The notes beneath the pieces are model-generated. The model did no database searches, was not told the origin of the DNA, and worked only from the letters and a program-made list of their open reading frames with translations. From Diplosphaera chodatii (lineage: Eukaryota; Chlorophyta; Trebouxiophyceae; Prasiolales; Stichococcaceae), in contig JAALGY010000052.1 in assembly GCA_032358165.1 (NCBI GenBank), forward strand, positions 1,674,001-1,738,000: a stretch of DNA of 64,000 nt. Reading direction: 5' to 3'. Of the stretch, positions 10,701-21,639 are shown piece after piece (position 1 is the stretch's first letter; each line of letters begins with the position of its first letter). The translations under genes were made by a program, and so were the position numbers.

Positions 10701-13377
10701 GGTTGCTGGCCCAGCCGCCCACCGGCAGCGACTGAGACGCAGGAAGCAGCTCGCGGTCCGAATGCTGCTTTGGCACTGGTGCTGGCGCCGCCGCATCAGC
10801 ATCTGTGAATGTAAGCACCCGCCGCACTGGCAGCCGGCGCCTGGGTTGTTGGACAGCACTGTCAGCAGCAGCAGGCTTCATGGTTGCTGCCAGCTCAGCT
10901 TTGGCAGCGCCACCTGCAGTGCGGTTCCCTGCAGCTGGCGCACTGGCGACCTGCAGCGGCTCACAAGCGATTGTGGAGTGCAGCTGCGCTTGGCCGTGGG
11001 CATCGCTGCTGGTGCTGCAGCTGCTGGTGCTGCTATCACCCGGAGCCAGCGCGCTCTGGAAGGTCGCGCCGGATGCTGCGCTGCCAGCCCAGGACGGCGG
11101 CAGGTTCACATCCACCCCAGCTGCAGCGGCAGGGGCAGCTTGGCCTGCACGCTGCTCAGCTGCGAGTGGAGCGCTGCCACTGGGCACGTCATGCGGCGCA
11201 GTGGCGCCCAGCACCGCATGGAAGCCCAGCGCGTGTGCCTCAGCGGCTGAGGCGGCCACGCCAGACTGCTCTTTGCGCGCGTTTCCCGGCGGGGACTCCG
11301 GCGTGCCAGCTGGCGTGGGCCGCGCGGTGGCGCCGCCCTCGTCCGGGATCGGCGTCATCGCCGGCGCCAGCGCCGCCATGCCTGAGCACGAGAGCACGCG
11401 CTGCGCCCGGGGCGTGTCCGCAACCTGCAGGTTGGCAGGAACCGCTGACCAGCATGCACGCTGAGCCGTGAACAGATGGACTTTTGAGATGGACTTTTTA
11501 GTTCTTCGAGGCCTTTGAGCACTACACCACACACCTGGTGATGTGGCTGCTCGCCAGCCCAGCAGATCGTCCATGCATATGTCTGTGCCTGCAATTGATG
11601 TAACAATGACACGAGGATGTGCAAAGAATGACTGTCGAAAGTCTGGACCCAACACATGGCACGTCAGCGGTTTCGTGTCCAGCCTCCACACTCATACATG
11701 GCTCATAGCTGACCATATGGGGATGTGACAGCCGCTTCGACAGCACGATCTCGCGCGTTGCCCGCTGCAGAGCCTTCTCGTCGGCGGTGTCGCACACCAT
11801 GAACTTGACGGCGCATGGCGCACCCCGCCACGCACCCTGCAGCGCAAACATGTCATTGTGTAGTAGTAGCATCAGACGCGGATTGACATGCAGCTGTGTG
11901 CCTGTTTACAGGTTGTCAGCTGAACAGGGTGTATGTTCCCCGCTACCAAGGCGCTCTTTGCTGCCATTCAAACAGACAGGTACGAGTTCATAGGCCCTGC
12001 GCACGACAAGCAGCAGCTCACCCTGTAGACCGTTGAGCTGGCGCCCTGGCCGATGCGCTCCGCAAGGCACACCTCCTCCAGCCGCACCTCCCCAGCCAGG
12101 CTGCGCAGCACATGTAAGGTTGCATGTGCTCGATGCCTGGCTTACTTATGACACGTGCCTACTTGAACTATGGAGGTGCTGCGAGATTCCAGGTGCATTG
12201 TTGCACCGTGATGCTGCTGGCACAATGGTACCTCATGGCCCGGGTCTCGTTGACATATTCGCTGCGAGTCGAGAGCGGGCCGTACTCGGGGATGGCGTGG
12301 CCGCGTGCAGCGCTGCTGGCGCCAAGGCCGGCCCAGCTGCCGCTGGCCAGCCGCGTCAGGAACGGCGGCTTCCGTGGGCTCCCGGCCTTGCTGCCTGCGC
12401 ACCATGGCAGGGGCGCGCCTGACATAACCGGTCAGCTTTGCAAGGTGCCAGCAATGGTGGTTGGTTGCAGAGGTCGCTCGTTGCCATAGTCCATGCTGCC
12501 AATAGTGTGGGCATGATGTTGATTTGGACCGCACCTGCACGGCTGCCGGGTGCGCTGGCGGGCCGGACGAAAGTGGGCAGCTCCTCGGGGGCGCTCAGCG
12601 CGCTGCGCAAAGATGCGCGCACCTGCAAATGAGCCGACATGAGTCCGCATTGTAGTCAGGACATCACGTCTGCATGGATGCCTCTTGAGCAAGTGAGTCA
12701 ACCCATTGCAGCACCAGTCAGCGCGGCTCGCAAGGCAGTCGAGCTCACGATGCTGCGGTGCAGCGCGTGCGCAGCACCAAAAGCGCCACTGTCCGATGAC
12801 TGCCGCCTGTCAGCAGCCAGTGCAGCAATGGCGCCGGCTCCGCCCCGCACAGTGGCATCTGCATGGATGCTGAACGCCGGCAGCTGGATGCTCTTGCCCC
12901 GCATGGCGGGGATCCTGTCGGTGCCCGCAGGCTGCTGGGGCTCCTGCTGGGTCTTGCTGAATTGACCGCCAAACTCATCGGCCTCGGTGATGTGGATGGT
13001 GCACAGGCTGTGGCCATACTTCGCCAGCTTGCGGCGTCGCCAGCGGCGGCGCTGTATCCGGCAGACCCATGCTACAAGCAGGCCGAACACAAGGCCTGCA
13101 CGTCAGCCAAGATACGTCGGTGACAATTCAATATAAAAGGACGGCATGGATGCATTCCCTGACAGCAGTGCATCTATATGGGCCTCGAGCTAGCGCACAC
13201 AGGTTGCCACATGCAGTTGGCCATCCGGTGCGCACTGGTCGGCCCAGCCATATGTCCGAAATAATGCTTCAAATAGTTCACTTTATCGGGCGAAGCAGAC
13301 CAGGGACCCTACCCAGCACCAGTCCTGCTGACACGGTGCCAACGATGGCAGCATGCACGTTCGTCATGGGCGCCTCC
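7713..13377 (-). CDS. Single-pass membrane protein kinase with a large insert in the catalytic domain
   Basis: Serine/threonine or TKL-type kinase. Exons in transcript order: 13377-13313, 13095-12749, 12622-12535, 12418-12232, 12100-12022, 11836-11714, 11424-10561, 10342-10281, 10129-9727, 9094-9002, 8837-8684, 8550-8410, 8212-8050 and 7851-7713; phases agree, about 968 residues seen. The first two exons form a membrane helix (AAIVGTVSAGLVLGLVFGLL) followed by a basic stretch (RIQRRRWRRRK). The kinase starts with LAERIGQGASSTVYR, then CAVKFM (lysine), a helix C glutamate (TREIVLSKRL), VVHGDLKPANVLL, VADFG, YTAPEVF and DVYAFGIL. Between HPHM and EFCDLGTL, three exons add about 443 residues of Ala/Pro/Ser-rich sequence. 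The catalytic loop has HGD in place of HRD. The ectodomain and start codon lie upstream and are unresolved; beta-strands 4-5 were not located. Confidence 0.8.
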
Positions 13378-14255
13378 CTGCAGTCACAACGGTCGTGTCC
13401 GTTGACCGTCAAGCAGACATGAGAGATGCTTCAGAAGGATGCCTGATTATTGGGAACAGATGCGGAGTGCGTGGTGCATGTTCGGCTGGTGCAGTTGCCA
13501 GGGATACAACACAGACGCGCGCAACTCCGCAACTCGCTTCGACCTGCTTGCAACCTCATCAGTACATCAGCTGGTAAGTGGTCACCTTATACCAGCTGCG
13601 CGCTCTCGGTGCAGGTGCAGGTGGCTCGTGTCGCGCGGCAGGCCGCGGGGGCGCCCTCTGACACGATCTCGCCAAGATGCCCAGTTTGCGTTCTGTGCCA
13701 CAGCACTCGCAAAAAATGGACTCAGTTAGGCTCCTGTTGTCGCGAAACATGCTGTAAACTGCTTCGCGTCTGTGGAGAGCGAGGACAAAGGCAGAGTCTC
13801 GACAGCAGCAGGGGGGCTGGCACCCTGCCTCGTTTTTTGCAGAGCATGCCAGTGCATTGTGCACGCCGAGATGTGAACATATTTTCGCTCACGTCTTCCC
13901 TACGTCACACGCATGCTTGCTGTCCTTGCCCTGCTGCCTCAGATCTGGTGCTGCGGCCTGCAGGCAGTGGGTTGCACACTGTTGACGCTGCTCTGCTGGC
14001 GCCACCACTACTACTATTCATCACTTTGTGTGGCAGTGGCAGCTGTAAGCAAGCGTTGATACGATTGCGTGTATCTAGTTGCGGACGTCACTCCACCGTG
14101 GTCTAGGATGGCGCCATGCTGTGGTGCATTGACGCCTAGCCTCGCCGCTTGCTACACGAATGTGCATGTCCCAGACGCAGCGGCGCGAGTGGAGTAGTCT
14201 GCATGGACCGGCACACTGGGGTCACACAGCTGACACCCGTATACGATCGTCACAC
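13378..14255. other. Divergent region with possible upstream exons of the membrane kinase
   Basis: This stretch separates the first kinase exon I can phase (minus) from the ASCH gene (plus). The kinase exon at 13377 begins in mid-codon, so at least one more 5' exon exists here. One candidate on minus, about 13662-13589, has an acceptor-like cttggcgag and a gtataa donor and reads Cys-rich (RATRATCTCTESAQL). In-frame ATGs at 14160 and 14166 could extend the ASCH gene upstream. No firm feature. Confidence 0.3.
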
Positions 14256-15943
14256 ATGTCGCTCCGTAAGCCAAAGCCGGCGGAGGTAGCCCCCTACCGT
14301 GGGCCCGGCGCATCTGGCGCTCCAGGGGACACGGATCCCTATGCCGTGCTGTCCATGCACCAGGCAAGGCTGCGATGTGTGACGTTCTGACCCAATATAC
14401 TGGCCACCTGCACCTAGCATCGATCACAGCTTCCGCTGCATGTGGCAATGACGGACCTGTACCGCTTGACTCGATGATCTGGACATTTGTCACCACTTGC
14501 TCGATGACGCCAAGGTCGTGGACCCGGCAGGACTCACGGTGTGGTGGAGCTGCTTGTGCAGCCGTGGGCGAGCCTGCTGGTGCACGGCATCAAGCGCATC
14601 GAGGGGCGCAGCTGGCCAACGCAGCACCGCGGGCGGCTGTGGATCCACGCCACCAGCCAGCAGCCCGCCGACGCCGACGTCCAGGCAGGTGGCGTGCTGT
14701 CACCCTGTGTGGCCATACTGCTTGCACCTATCGGCAGTGTGCCTTGCCTTTGGTCAGCCGTTGTGTCATCTTTCAGGAGCCTGGCTACTTCCTGCATGGC
14801 TGTAAACCTCAGGCTGTCGAGTTCTGGTCGCAGGAGCTGGAGGCTTTCTACACTGGGGTGCATGCGACGCAGTCGAGGCTGCCCATCTTCCCGCAGAGCT
14901 ACCCCGTCAGCGCCCTCCTCGGCTGCGTGGACGTCGTCGACTGCCTGCCGGTGGGCACCCTCGCAGTGCATGTTGCCCATAAGCAGATCGCCCCATCAGT
15001 ACCAGATACAAGCTCTCAGGGCCGCGCCTCAGGGCGACTGCTCAAGGAGATGCCATCGTGACACAGCTTTGCCGCAACCAGGAGCATCCTGCTGTCATTG
15101 CTGGCTCAGGGGGCATGTGCGGCGCCATTAAAGCACCCCGCCTGTGCCAAGTGCAGGCAGAGGATGTGAAGGCGTGGCCGGACCTGCCGGCGGGCCTGCA
15201 GCTGGAGGTGGGCTCGCCGTTTGCGTGGCTGTGCCAGGCGCCGCGGCGGCTGGTGGTGCCGCAGCGCATGCCGGGCGCCCCCCGCATCTGGACGCTGCCC
15301 AAGGCCAAGCTGGACCCGCTGTCCAGGGGCCTGAAGGTATTCGGAATGTGCTGAGCGTTGCCGTCCAGCCATCTCGATGTGTCTGTCTTCCGCTGTGTGT
15401 GGCATATGATGCAATCAGTACTGACGTCTGACTCAGCCATAAGAGAGCATCCGTACTGTTCAAGAGCGCAAGACCGACTTGCCATTCCTGGTCATTCCAG
15501 CAGACTAACGTCAGTGTGCTGCTATCAACCTTAGTATTGACAAGCATACTCGCGCGCCATAACATACTGAGACCAAAGCACATCTCTGCCTTCAGGAGCC
15601 GCCGGGCGTCATACCCTTCAGCTGGGCAGACATGCCGCCGCGCATAGGGCCACCCTCCGGCGCCGATCGTGGGGCTGCCAGCAGCACAGCCACTGGCAAG
15701 CTGCGGCCCGCCCGGCAGCAGCAGACAGCAGAAACAACCAGGGAAGCTCTCAAGGAGGAGCAAGTACCTTCACCAGGCACAGTGACGACGGCTTTGATAT
15801 CACGGCCAGGTGACACCAGCAGCAGCTCAGAGCCAGGTCAGCAGGATGCAGATGGTGATGTGCACCGACATCCTGCACCAGGCAGGAGCGAGCTGCCAGC
15901 CAAACGACCGCACACCTCGGCAGATCTCACAGCCAAACAATGA
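14256..15943 (+). CDS. ASCH-domain protein (activating signal cointegrator 1 C-terminus-like)
   Basis: The product carries an ASCH domain, a beta-barrel related to PUA that is thought to bind RNA; in animals it forms the C-terminus of transcription cointegrator ASC-1 (TRIP4). Exons: 14256-14363, 14562-14684, 14777 (or 14813)-14950, 15157-15336 and 15596-15943. The join of exons 1 and 2 recreates LSMHQPWASLLVHGIKRIEG, the family signature; this intron begins with GC (CAG|gcaagg). Further matches are HRGRLWIHAT, VSALLGCVDVVDCLP and APRIWTLPKAKLDPLSRGLK. The last exon adds a hydrophilic tail of about 115 residues. Protein length is about 300-340 residues depending on two choices: an in-frame ATG at 14160 would add 32 residues, and exon 3 has two possible acceptors. 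The animal zinc-finger part is absent, so this is an ASCH-only form. Confidence 0.85.
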
Positions 15944-16158
15944 CAGGTCTACATTGCGTGTGCGTATCGTATGAGAGTGACCAACTGTGACGGATTTGTA
16001 CGAGGGGAGCTTTGCCAGGATGCCAGCGCCAGTGCCGTCATTAATTGGGATTGACTTACTCCGACTGTACACAGCTCATACATAATACAGCGGCCCAATG
16101 TGGCTGATTGAGATTTAGTTTGCAACACAGGCTGGCAGTGTGCATGGTCTCCTCCATG
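15944..16158. other. Short convergent 3' region (ASCH gene / cyclophilin gene)
   Basis: Only 215 bases lie between the stop of the plus-strand ASCH gene and the stop of the minus-strand cyclophilin gene. Both 3' UTRs must fit here or overlap. I saw no TGTAA on either strand. Confidence 0.4.
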
Positions 16159-18541
16159 TCACGTTGCTGCTGTTTGCTTGTCGTCAGCCGGCAGCGGTAT
16201 GGGGTCGCCAGACCGTAGCTGGCCCGCATCTACTATGACCGCGCCTTCGTCCCGCCCCGCTGTGTTCTCGGCTTTGCCAATTGACAGCTGGTTGATGCGC
16301 ACCGCCACGTCCCAGCCCTCTACCATTTCACCTGTTGCACCATGCATGTGGGCAAGTCGCCATCTTTGGCATGTGGGCGACACACCACCTGCAGCAGCAC
16401 CATGGGTGGCTTGGCAGACTTCTGCAGCAGTGGGAGCATGACAAGCCCTACCAAAGACCGTGTAATGGCCATCATTGTGCGGCTCGGGGCCCATCATGAT
16501 GCTGAAGTGGGAGTCGTTGGTGTCTGCAGGCGCAAAACGACACTGTTACCTCCCAGCTGCCACTTAAGTGCAGCAGTCTGTCGTGCTTGCGCGATGTCTC
16601 CGGTGCCTGCACACCTGGGCCGCTGTTGGCAATCGACAGCAGACCCTTGCGGTCATGTTTCAGCTTCAGTCCGCCTGCACACATCAAAACAAGATTTCAC
16701 CACCACACCGCTGGGCCGTCTCACGGATGCCAGAGCGCTCTCACGGTTGCGAGTCTTCTAGGGCTTGACGGTCTGAACATGTTGAGGGTGGGCAGGGACA
16801 CCTGGGTCGTCCTTGAATGTGCCGCCAAAGATGCTGTCAGTGTCTGCGCCCCCCTGATCGATGAAGCGGTCGATGATGCGGTAGAAGCTCGTCTGCAGCA
16901 GCAAAGGCATGCCAGATGGTGCATTTGAAAAGCATGTGATGCATGGACAGTTTTGGTCACCACCACAAGCGTGCATGATGGCAGGGCAAGTGGCTGCTTA
17001 CCCCTTTCAAGTGATAGGGCTTGCCAGCGCCCTCATGGCCCTCGGGCACAGTACCCTGCATATGGATGTTGCTCGGGCGTGTTGGTATGACGCCAACGCT
17101 GGTGGCGCACATCCAAACAAATCGACACAGGTTCTTCCATCTAACTTTGGGACAAGGCCCACCTTCTCGCCCGTGAACAGCTGCCTGTAGTTTTCAGCGG
17201 CGCGGGGCGCCTCATCCTGGAACAGCACGAACACCATGCGGCCCACTGCCTCGCCCTGCGACCGGATGTCAGTCAACAAGTCACCGTCTGCTGTCCAGTC
17301 GTGTCACACCATTGTTGCTCCTTGTGCGTCTTCGTGCCTTGATCTCGACATCCATGTACACGAGCGGCAGGTGCGGGTTGTCCTTCAAATCCAGCAGCCG
17401 CTGCTGCTCTGCTGCATTCTCCGCTGCAATGCGCTGCTCTGTCGCTGCCTTCCGGCTGTCTGCGTACACAGCGCCTGACGTCCATGGCACGCCTGCAATT
17501 CGGGCAGAGTCAAGCGTGAACGCCAGCTGCAATCTGTCATGACACGCTCGACTGCAGATGCCCCTTGTGCTGGGATGGCAGCAACACCATCATAAGCCCA
17601 GATCTTTCTGACATCTGGTAGATGATGTTTGCATAGTAGTCCGCAACAGACTATGGACTATGCACCCATCGTCTGGGTGCATACTGCATGCCATTGCCAC
17701 ACCTGGCCCGCGCTGCCCAGGCAAATGCGCCAGGTCTGGCGGCTGGGCGACCAGGTGCTTGAGCCAGCACTCGCGGTGCGGCAGCCCCGGGCCGCAGCCG
17801 GCCTCCAGGGGGCAGAACACCCAGATGTTGCACCGCGCATCCGCCTTGCACAAGTCGCAGCACGCCTCCGGGGAGTCCTGCAGGTAAGAGTGTCACCAGT
17901 GGCAAAGACATGCTCGTGGTTGCGTGCATAGCCACAGGCATGGCCATGCCTGCACAATGGCTAGCTTGCCGCACCGGGAACACCGAGTGACCCCAGTTGA
18001 CAAGGTCGCCATCATACTCCGCATGCTCCTCCGCATGGCATGTCGCCTCGTCATCTGCATTCAATTCAGCTCAAGCTCACACCCAAACAGCAGCACGCTC
18101 AGCAACAGCAGGACGCCCGCCACCACACGCCAGTACAACACCTCAAAGATGATACGTGCGTCTGCGCAGTGCCTTGGGAGCACCTGCCGGTTGAGGCTGC
18201 TGTGCTGCTTCCTGCTGCGGCAACACCCCTTCCTGGGGATCGTGCCGCTGCTGCGCGTCCTGCTGCTGTAGCTGCTGGTGCTCTAGGTCTGCCTGCCGCT
18301 GGTCCACTGCCTGTGCCGCATGCTTTTCAGTGCTTGCACAGGTTCTGCAATTTTGAATGTAATTGGTGGCGAGTGTTGGGATGAAGATGTACACAGTGAG
18401 TGCAGCCATGTTGACGCGGTCAAGCATCCACCTGCGCTGCATCGTCGTCAACGAGCGTCGCGACTCCGCTGCTGTCTCCTTTCTGGCCGTCACCACTTCC
18501 GTGGAGGCCGCCATCCTGAGCGATGCTGTCAGACGATGCAT
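16159..18541 (-). CDS. Type II membrane cyclophilin with PAN/apple-like Cys-rich module
   Basis: Peptidyl-prolyl cis-trans isomerase of the cyclophilin family. Exons in transcript order: 18541-18184, 18054-17975, 17877-17703, 17492-17338, 17255-17163, 17055-17002, 16892-16802, 16674-16615, 16523-16452 and 16331-16159, about 436 residues. A basic N-terminus precedes a hydrophobic run near residues 43-62 (MAALTVYIFIPTLATNYI), probably a signal anchor. Then come a Gln-rich stretch, a Cys-rich module (ACCDLCKADARCNIWVFC, then RECWLK) resembling PAN domains, a short predicted coiled coil, and the isomerase: LVYMDVEIKGEAVGRMVFVL, TSFYRIIDRFIDQGGA, FGGTFKDDPG, TNDSHFSIMMGP, HYTVFG. The active-site Arg and Gln (FYRII, QGG) are kept; the Trp of the drug-binding site is replaced (EPHNDGHY). 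Expected site of action is the secretory-pathway lumen. One intron starts GC (AAG|gcacga). An ATG at 18514 is an alternative start. Confidence 0.85.
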
Positions 18542-19216
18542 CAGTGGCACTAGCGCTGTGTCTGGTGATGCCTCTGGGCACTCCAATGTCGCCGTCCGCC
18601 ATCAGCTGGCTGACTGCAAAGTACACGATGCCCAGGCTGCCCACGAAGCATGCGAGGCGCCATGCCGCGGTGTACCTAGCGTGGGACCGGCGGCGGTCCA
18701 TGGCTGGATCGGAGCAGATCGTGATCAACGGCTTAAAGATCAGCAGCGTTGTTGAAGTACATCAGTGGAACACACACCACGAGCTTTCGACGATCGGTCC
18801 TCATAGGCTGGTACATGTTCACAAACATCGGCAACCAGTGGCATCTGCTCTTGTCACGCGCTGTATGCACACAGTCTACTTTCACACACATGCAACCGCA
18901 GACACTGTACAGCCTGCGCACTGACAACTGCTGTAAGTTTGACACTGCTGCAAACTTGCTGGTGCACGTGCGCAAGATCTATTCCACGTGCGCTCGTGAC
19001 TGGGCCATGTATGGGACCATGTCGCGTTGCACCTTGCGACTTGGAAGTGTCATAGCACGTGCGTGATCAGAGCCTCGAACCAGCACAAAGCCGGAAGCAT
19101 GTTGCCCGTGACAATCGTCTGCACCTACAGTTGATCTGCATCCAGACTGACTGATCTCAATGGCGCGTAGTGTATACTGAGCTCTGCGCTCGGATGAGCG
19201 AACTTCCTACCAGGGC
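18542..19216. promoter_or_regulatory. Divergent region, cyclophilin / short-chain dehydrogenase
   Basis: Expected to hold the two promoters. An overlapping minus-strand frame from an ATG at 18701 reads as a basic N-terminus plus hydrophobic segment (RLACFVGSLGIVYFAVSQL), but I could not splice it in phase to the cyclophilin exons, so it is not called. Confidence 0.35.
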
Positions 19217-21639
19217 ATGCGAGCTTGCATGCTGTCGCTGAGCTTGGCGCGACCCGCTTTGGCATCTGCAGCAGTTGCAGCTAAACTACAGAGGCATGGC
19301 GCCCTGCAGCAAGGCCTCCAAGTTCAGGTAGACCGCAGGCAGAGGTACGAGCTTGGACGTGTGTCGAGACAGCCTGAGCAACGCGCCTTTAGTACGACTG
19401 CGACACTTACGTGGCCCCAGGTATGCCGGTGGGCCATGCTCACTGGGAGAAAATACATGATGCATGGGCCGGTAAGCTTCAAACAACATATAAAACAACC
19501 ACTATCAGAGCTTCATCTGCATGCTACACAGGGTGTACAAGGATTCAACATGATCGCTGTGTACCCCTGGGCACTGGCAGTTGTTGTGGCGTTCCTGCTG
19601 TACAGGATCGTCCGATTTGCTAGGTATGCATGTGGTTTGTGAGCCGCAGCTGCATACGCACGTGCCTTCTGCCAACCGTGCAAGATGCGCACGCTGCATG
19701 GCCTGTGCCAGCCCGCACACAGTGCGGATCACAAGCTATCTCCGGGCGTGCAGGTCATGTGTGGACATGCACCTGCTGAGCAAGGGCCCAGCACCGAGGG
19801 AGGCCTTTGCCGGCAAGGTGGTGTGGATCACGGGAGCCAGCCAGGTGAGGCGCAGCACCAGCGCGAAGGCGCTCAGTGCAGGGCTGTGTCACTAGGGTGG
19901 CTGCGTTGCGACAGCCGCAGCAGCCGTGGCGCGCTGCACCGCAGGGCCTGGGCGCTGAGCTGGCACGGGCGTTTGCGGCGCACGGGGCGCGCCTCATCCT
20001 GTCAGCACGGCGCCGGGAGCAGCTGCAGGTGCGCGGTCGCTGGCGACCACTGCCCAGGGCACCAGGCGGCCCTGCATGTTGGCAGAACAACTCGTCATCC
20101 CGATGCAGACCATGAGCTTGCACGTGACCAAACATGGGTAGCCCAGCAGGCAACACCGGAGGCCTCCAGGAGGTGACCACATGTCGACGTCATATGGACA
20201 GGCAGTGGCGGATGAGTGCCGCCAGTGCGCCGGCCAGCAGCACTGCGTCCTGCCCTTCGACCTCACCGGCTCCTTCAAGGAGCTGGAGCAGGCAGCGGCG
20301 GACGCTGCGGCAGCGTTCGGCGGCGCCGGCATCGACATCCTGGTCCACAACGCAGGTGTTCCCATCGAGCAGCTGTTGGGTGGTCACAGTGACTACGTAC
20401 ATGCAGAAGTGTTGTCGTGTCCCGGCCTGAGGTGTGTGCTGACCGCTTGTGCACCACGCTGTCTGTACACGATGGGCAGGCGCTGGCTGTGCGTGTCCAG
20501 GCTGCAGTCAGCACTCGCTGGCGGAGGAGACGTCCGCTGAGGTGGCGGAGGCGATGCTGCGCCTCAACACGCTGGCGCCGATTGCGCTCACCCGCGCAGC
20601 CCTGCCGGTGACATCATGCCACTTTGTCATTTGGCTATGTGTGTCCACGAAAGCACTCATCAAATGTGAGGCTGCTATACGGATGTTGCACACAGTCTCA
20701 AGTTGAACACACCACATGGGTGTTGCTGATGGCATCTGCCGTGGTCTGCAGGCCATGCTGCAGCGGCGGCGGGGCCGCATCGTGGTCATCTCCAGCATGG
20801 CGGGCCGCATCCCCAGCCCCGGGCAGGCGCTGTACTCCGCCGCCAAGTTCGGGCTGAACGGCTACTTCCAGGCGCTGTCAACGGAGATCTGCGACAGGTG
20901 GGGTGGTCCGCAGCCCACACATGTATATAAGGTTGCCAAGTCACAATCCCATCAGCTTCCTGCTTTGTGCAGAAGCCTTTCACGGTACTGAGAGTCTGGA
21001 CTGCTGCAACAGGCATGTGGGCATCACCATCTGCTGCCCGGGCCCGGTCGCCGGTGGGGACGCCCAAACACTGCGCAGCGTTATGGGCGCCACAGGTGGG
21101 GCGCGTGCAGCGCGGTGGATGACGGCTGCGGACTCGCAGCTGCCACCAGCATCCACCTGTTCACCTGCTTCACACCCCTTCAGGGGCTAGCTGCGTGAGC
21201 ACCTCGGGATCCCCTTCACCCGTGCGCATCTGGGTGGCTGCACAGGCATGATGACGAAAGCTGTGGAGACGTCAGCTGCCGGCAAGAATCGCCTGCGCCC
21301 GGAGGAGGTCGCCCGGTGGATTGTGGCGGCTGCACACCACGGCGTGCGGGAGGCCTGGATCGCCAAGCAGCCCGTGCTGCTGCTCAGTGAGTCGAGCACC
21401 CGCTGCCAAAGGCGGTCCCACCGTCCTGCAGTCACTCATCGGTAAGTTGCGCAGGCCCAGACCTCTTGCGGCCGGTGATGGTGACAGCCATGGCCGTGGT
21501 TCCTGCGCTGACAGGTTACCTCATGGAGCATGCTCCGGCGCTGGGCATGTATGTGCTGCGGCGGATCGGGCCCAAGAGGGCGCAGGCGCTGAAGGCAGGC
21601 GGCAGCGGGTATGACATGGGCGGCCTGCTGAAGAAGTGA
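19217..21639 (+). CDS. Short-chain dehydrogenase/reductase, DHRS7-like, membrane-anchored
   Basis: NAD(P)-dependent oxidoreductase of the classical SDR family. Exons: 19217-19420, 19532-19623, 19754-19844, 19945-20028, 20202-20355, 20501-20607, 20752-20897, 21013-21095, 21246-21386 and 21515-21639; phases agree, about 408 residues. Motifs: cofactor loop VVWITGASQGLGAELARAF, HNAG, catalytic Ser in VVISSMAGRI, catalytic Tyr/Lys in YSAAKFG, then CCPGPV. The C-terminus (EAWIAKQPVLLL, YLMEHAPALGMYVL) follows the layout of human DHRS7. Residues before the fold contain a membrane helix (YPWALAVVVAFLLYRIVRFA), preceded by an Arg/Ser/Ala-rich leader with RAFSTTA that resembles a mitochondrial presequence. 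If translation instead starts at the ATG at 19550, the product would be a shorter, ER-type anchored enzyme. The substrate is unknown. Confidence 0.87.

Noticed and set aside
13125..13145. TATAAAAG box on plus near 13132
   Set aside because: It lies in an intron of the minus-strand membrane kinase, with no plus-strand gene starting nearby.
17995..18161. Hydrophobic frame VAGVLLLLSVLLFGC on minus as a second membrane helix of the cyclophilin
   Set aside because: That frame meets a TGA before the next exon, and joining it would need an intron of about 26 bases. The Gln-rich exon joins the Cys-rich exon in correct phase without it.
18420..18701. Frame from ATG at 18701 with a signal-anchor-like helix
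   Set aside because: No donor in this frame has the phase needed for the next exon. The overlapping frame from 18541 runs straight into the Gln-rich exon and has its own helix.
21183..21245. Possible extra dehydrogenase exon reading LGIPFTRAHLGG
   Set aside because: Skipping it restores the spacing of the family between VMGATG and MMTKAVE, and the reading frame through it does not match the flanking phases.
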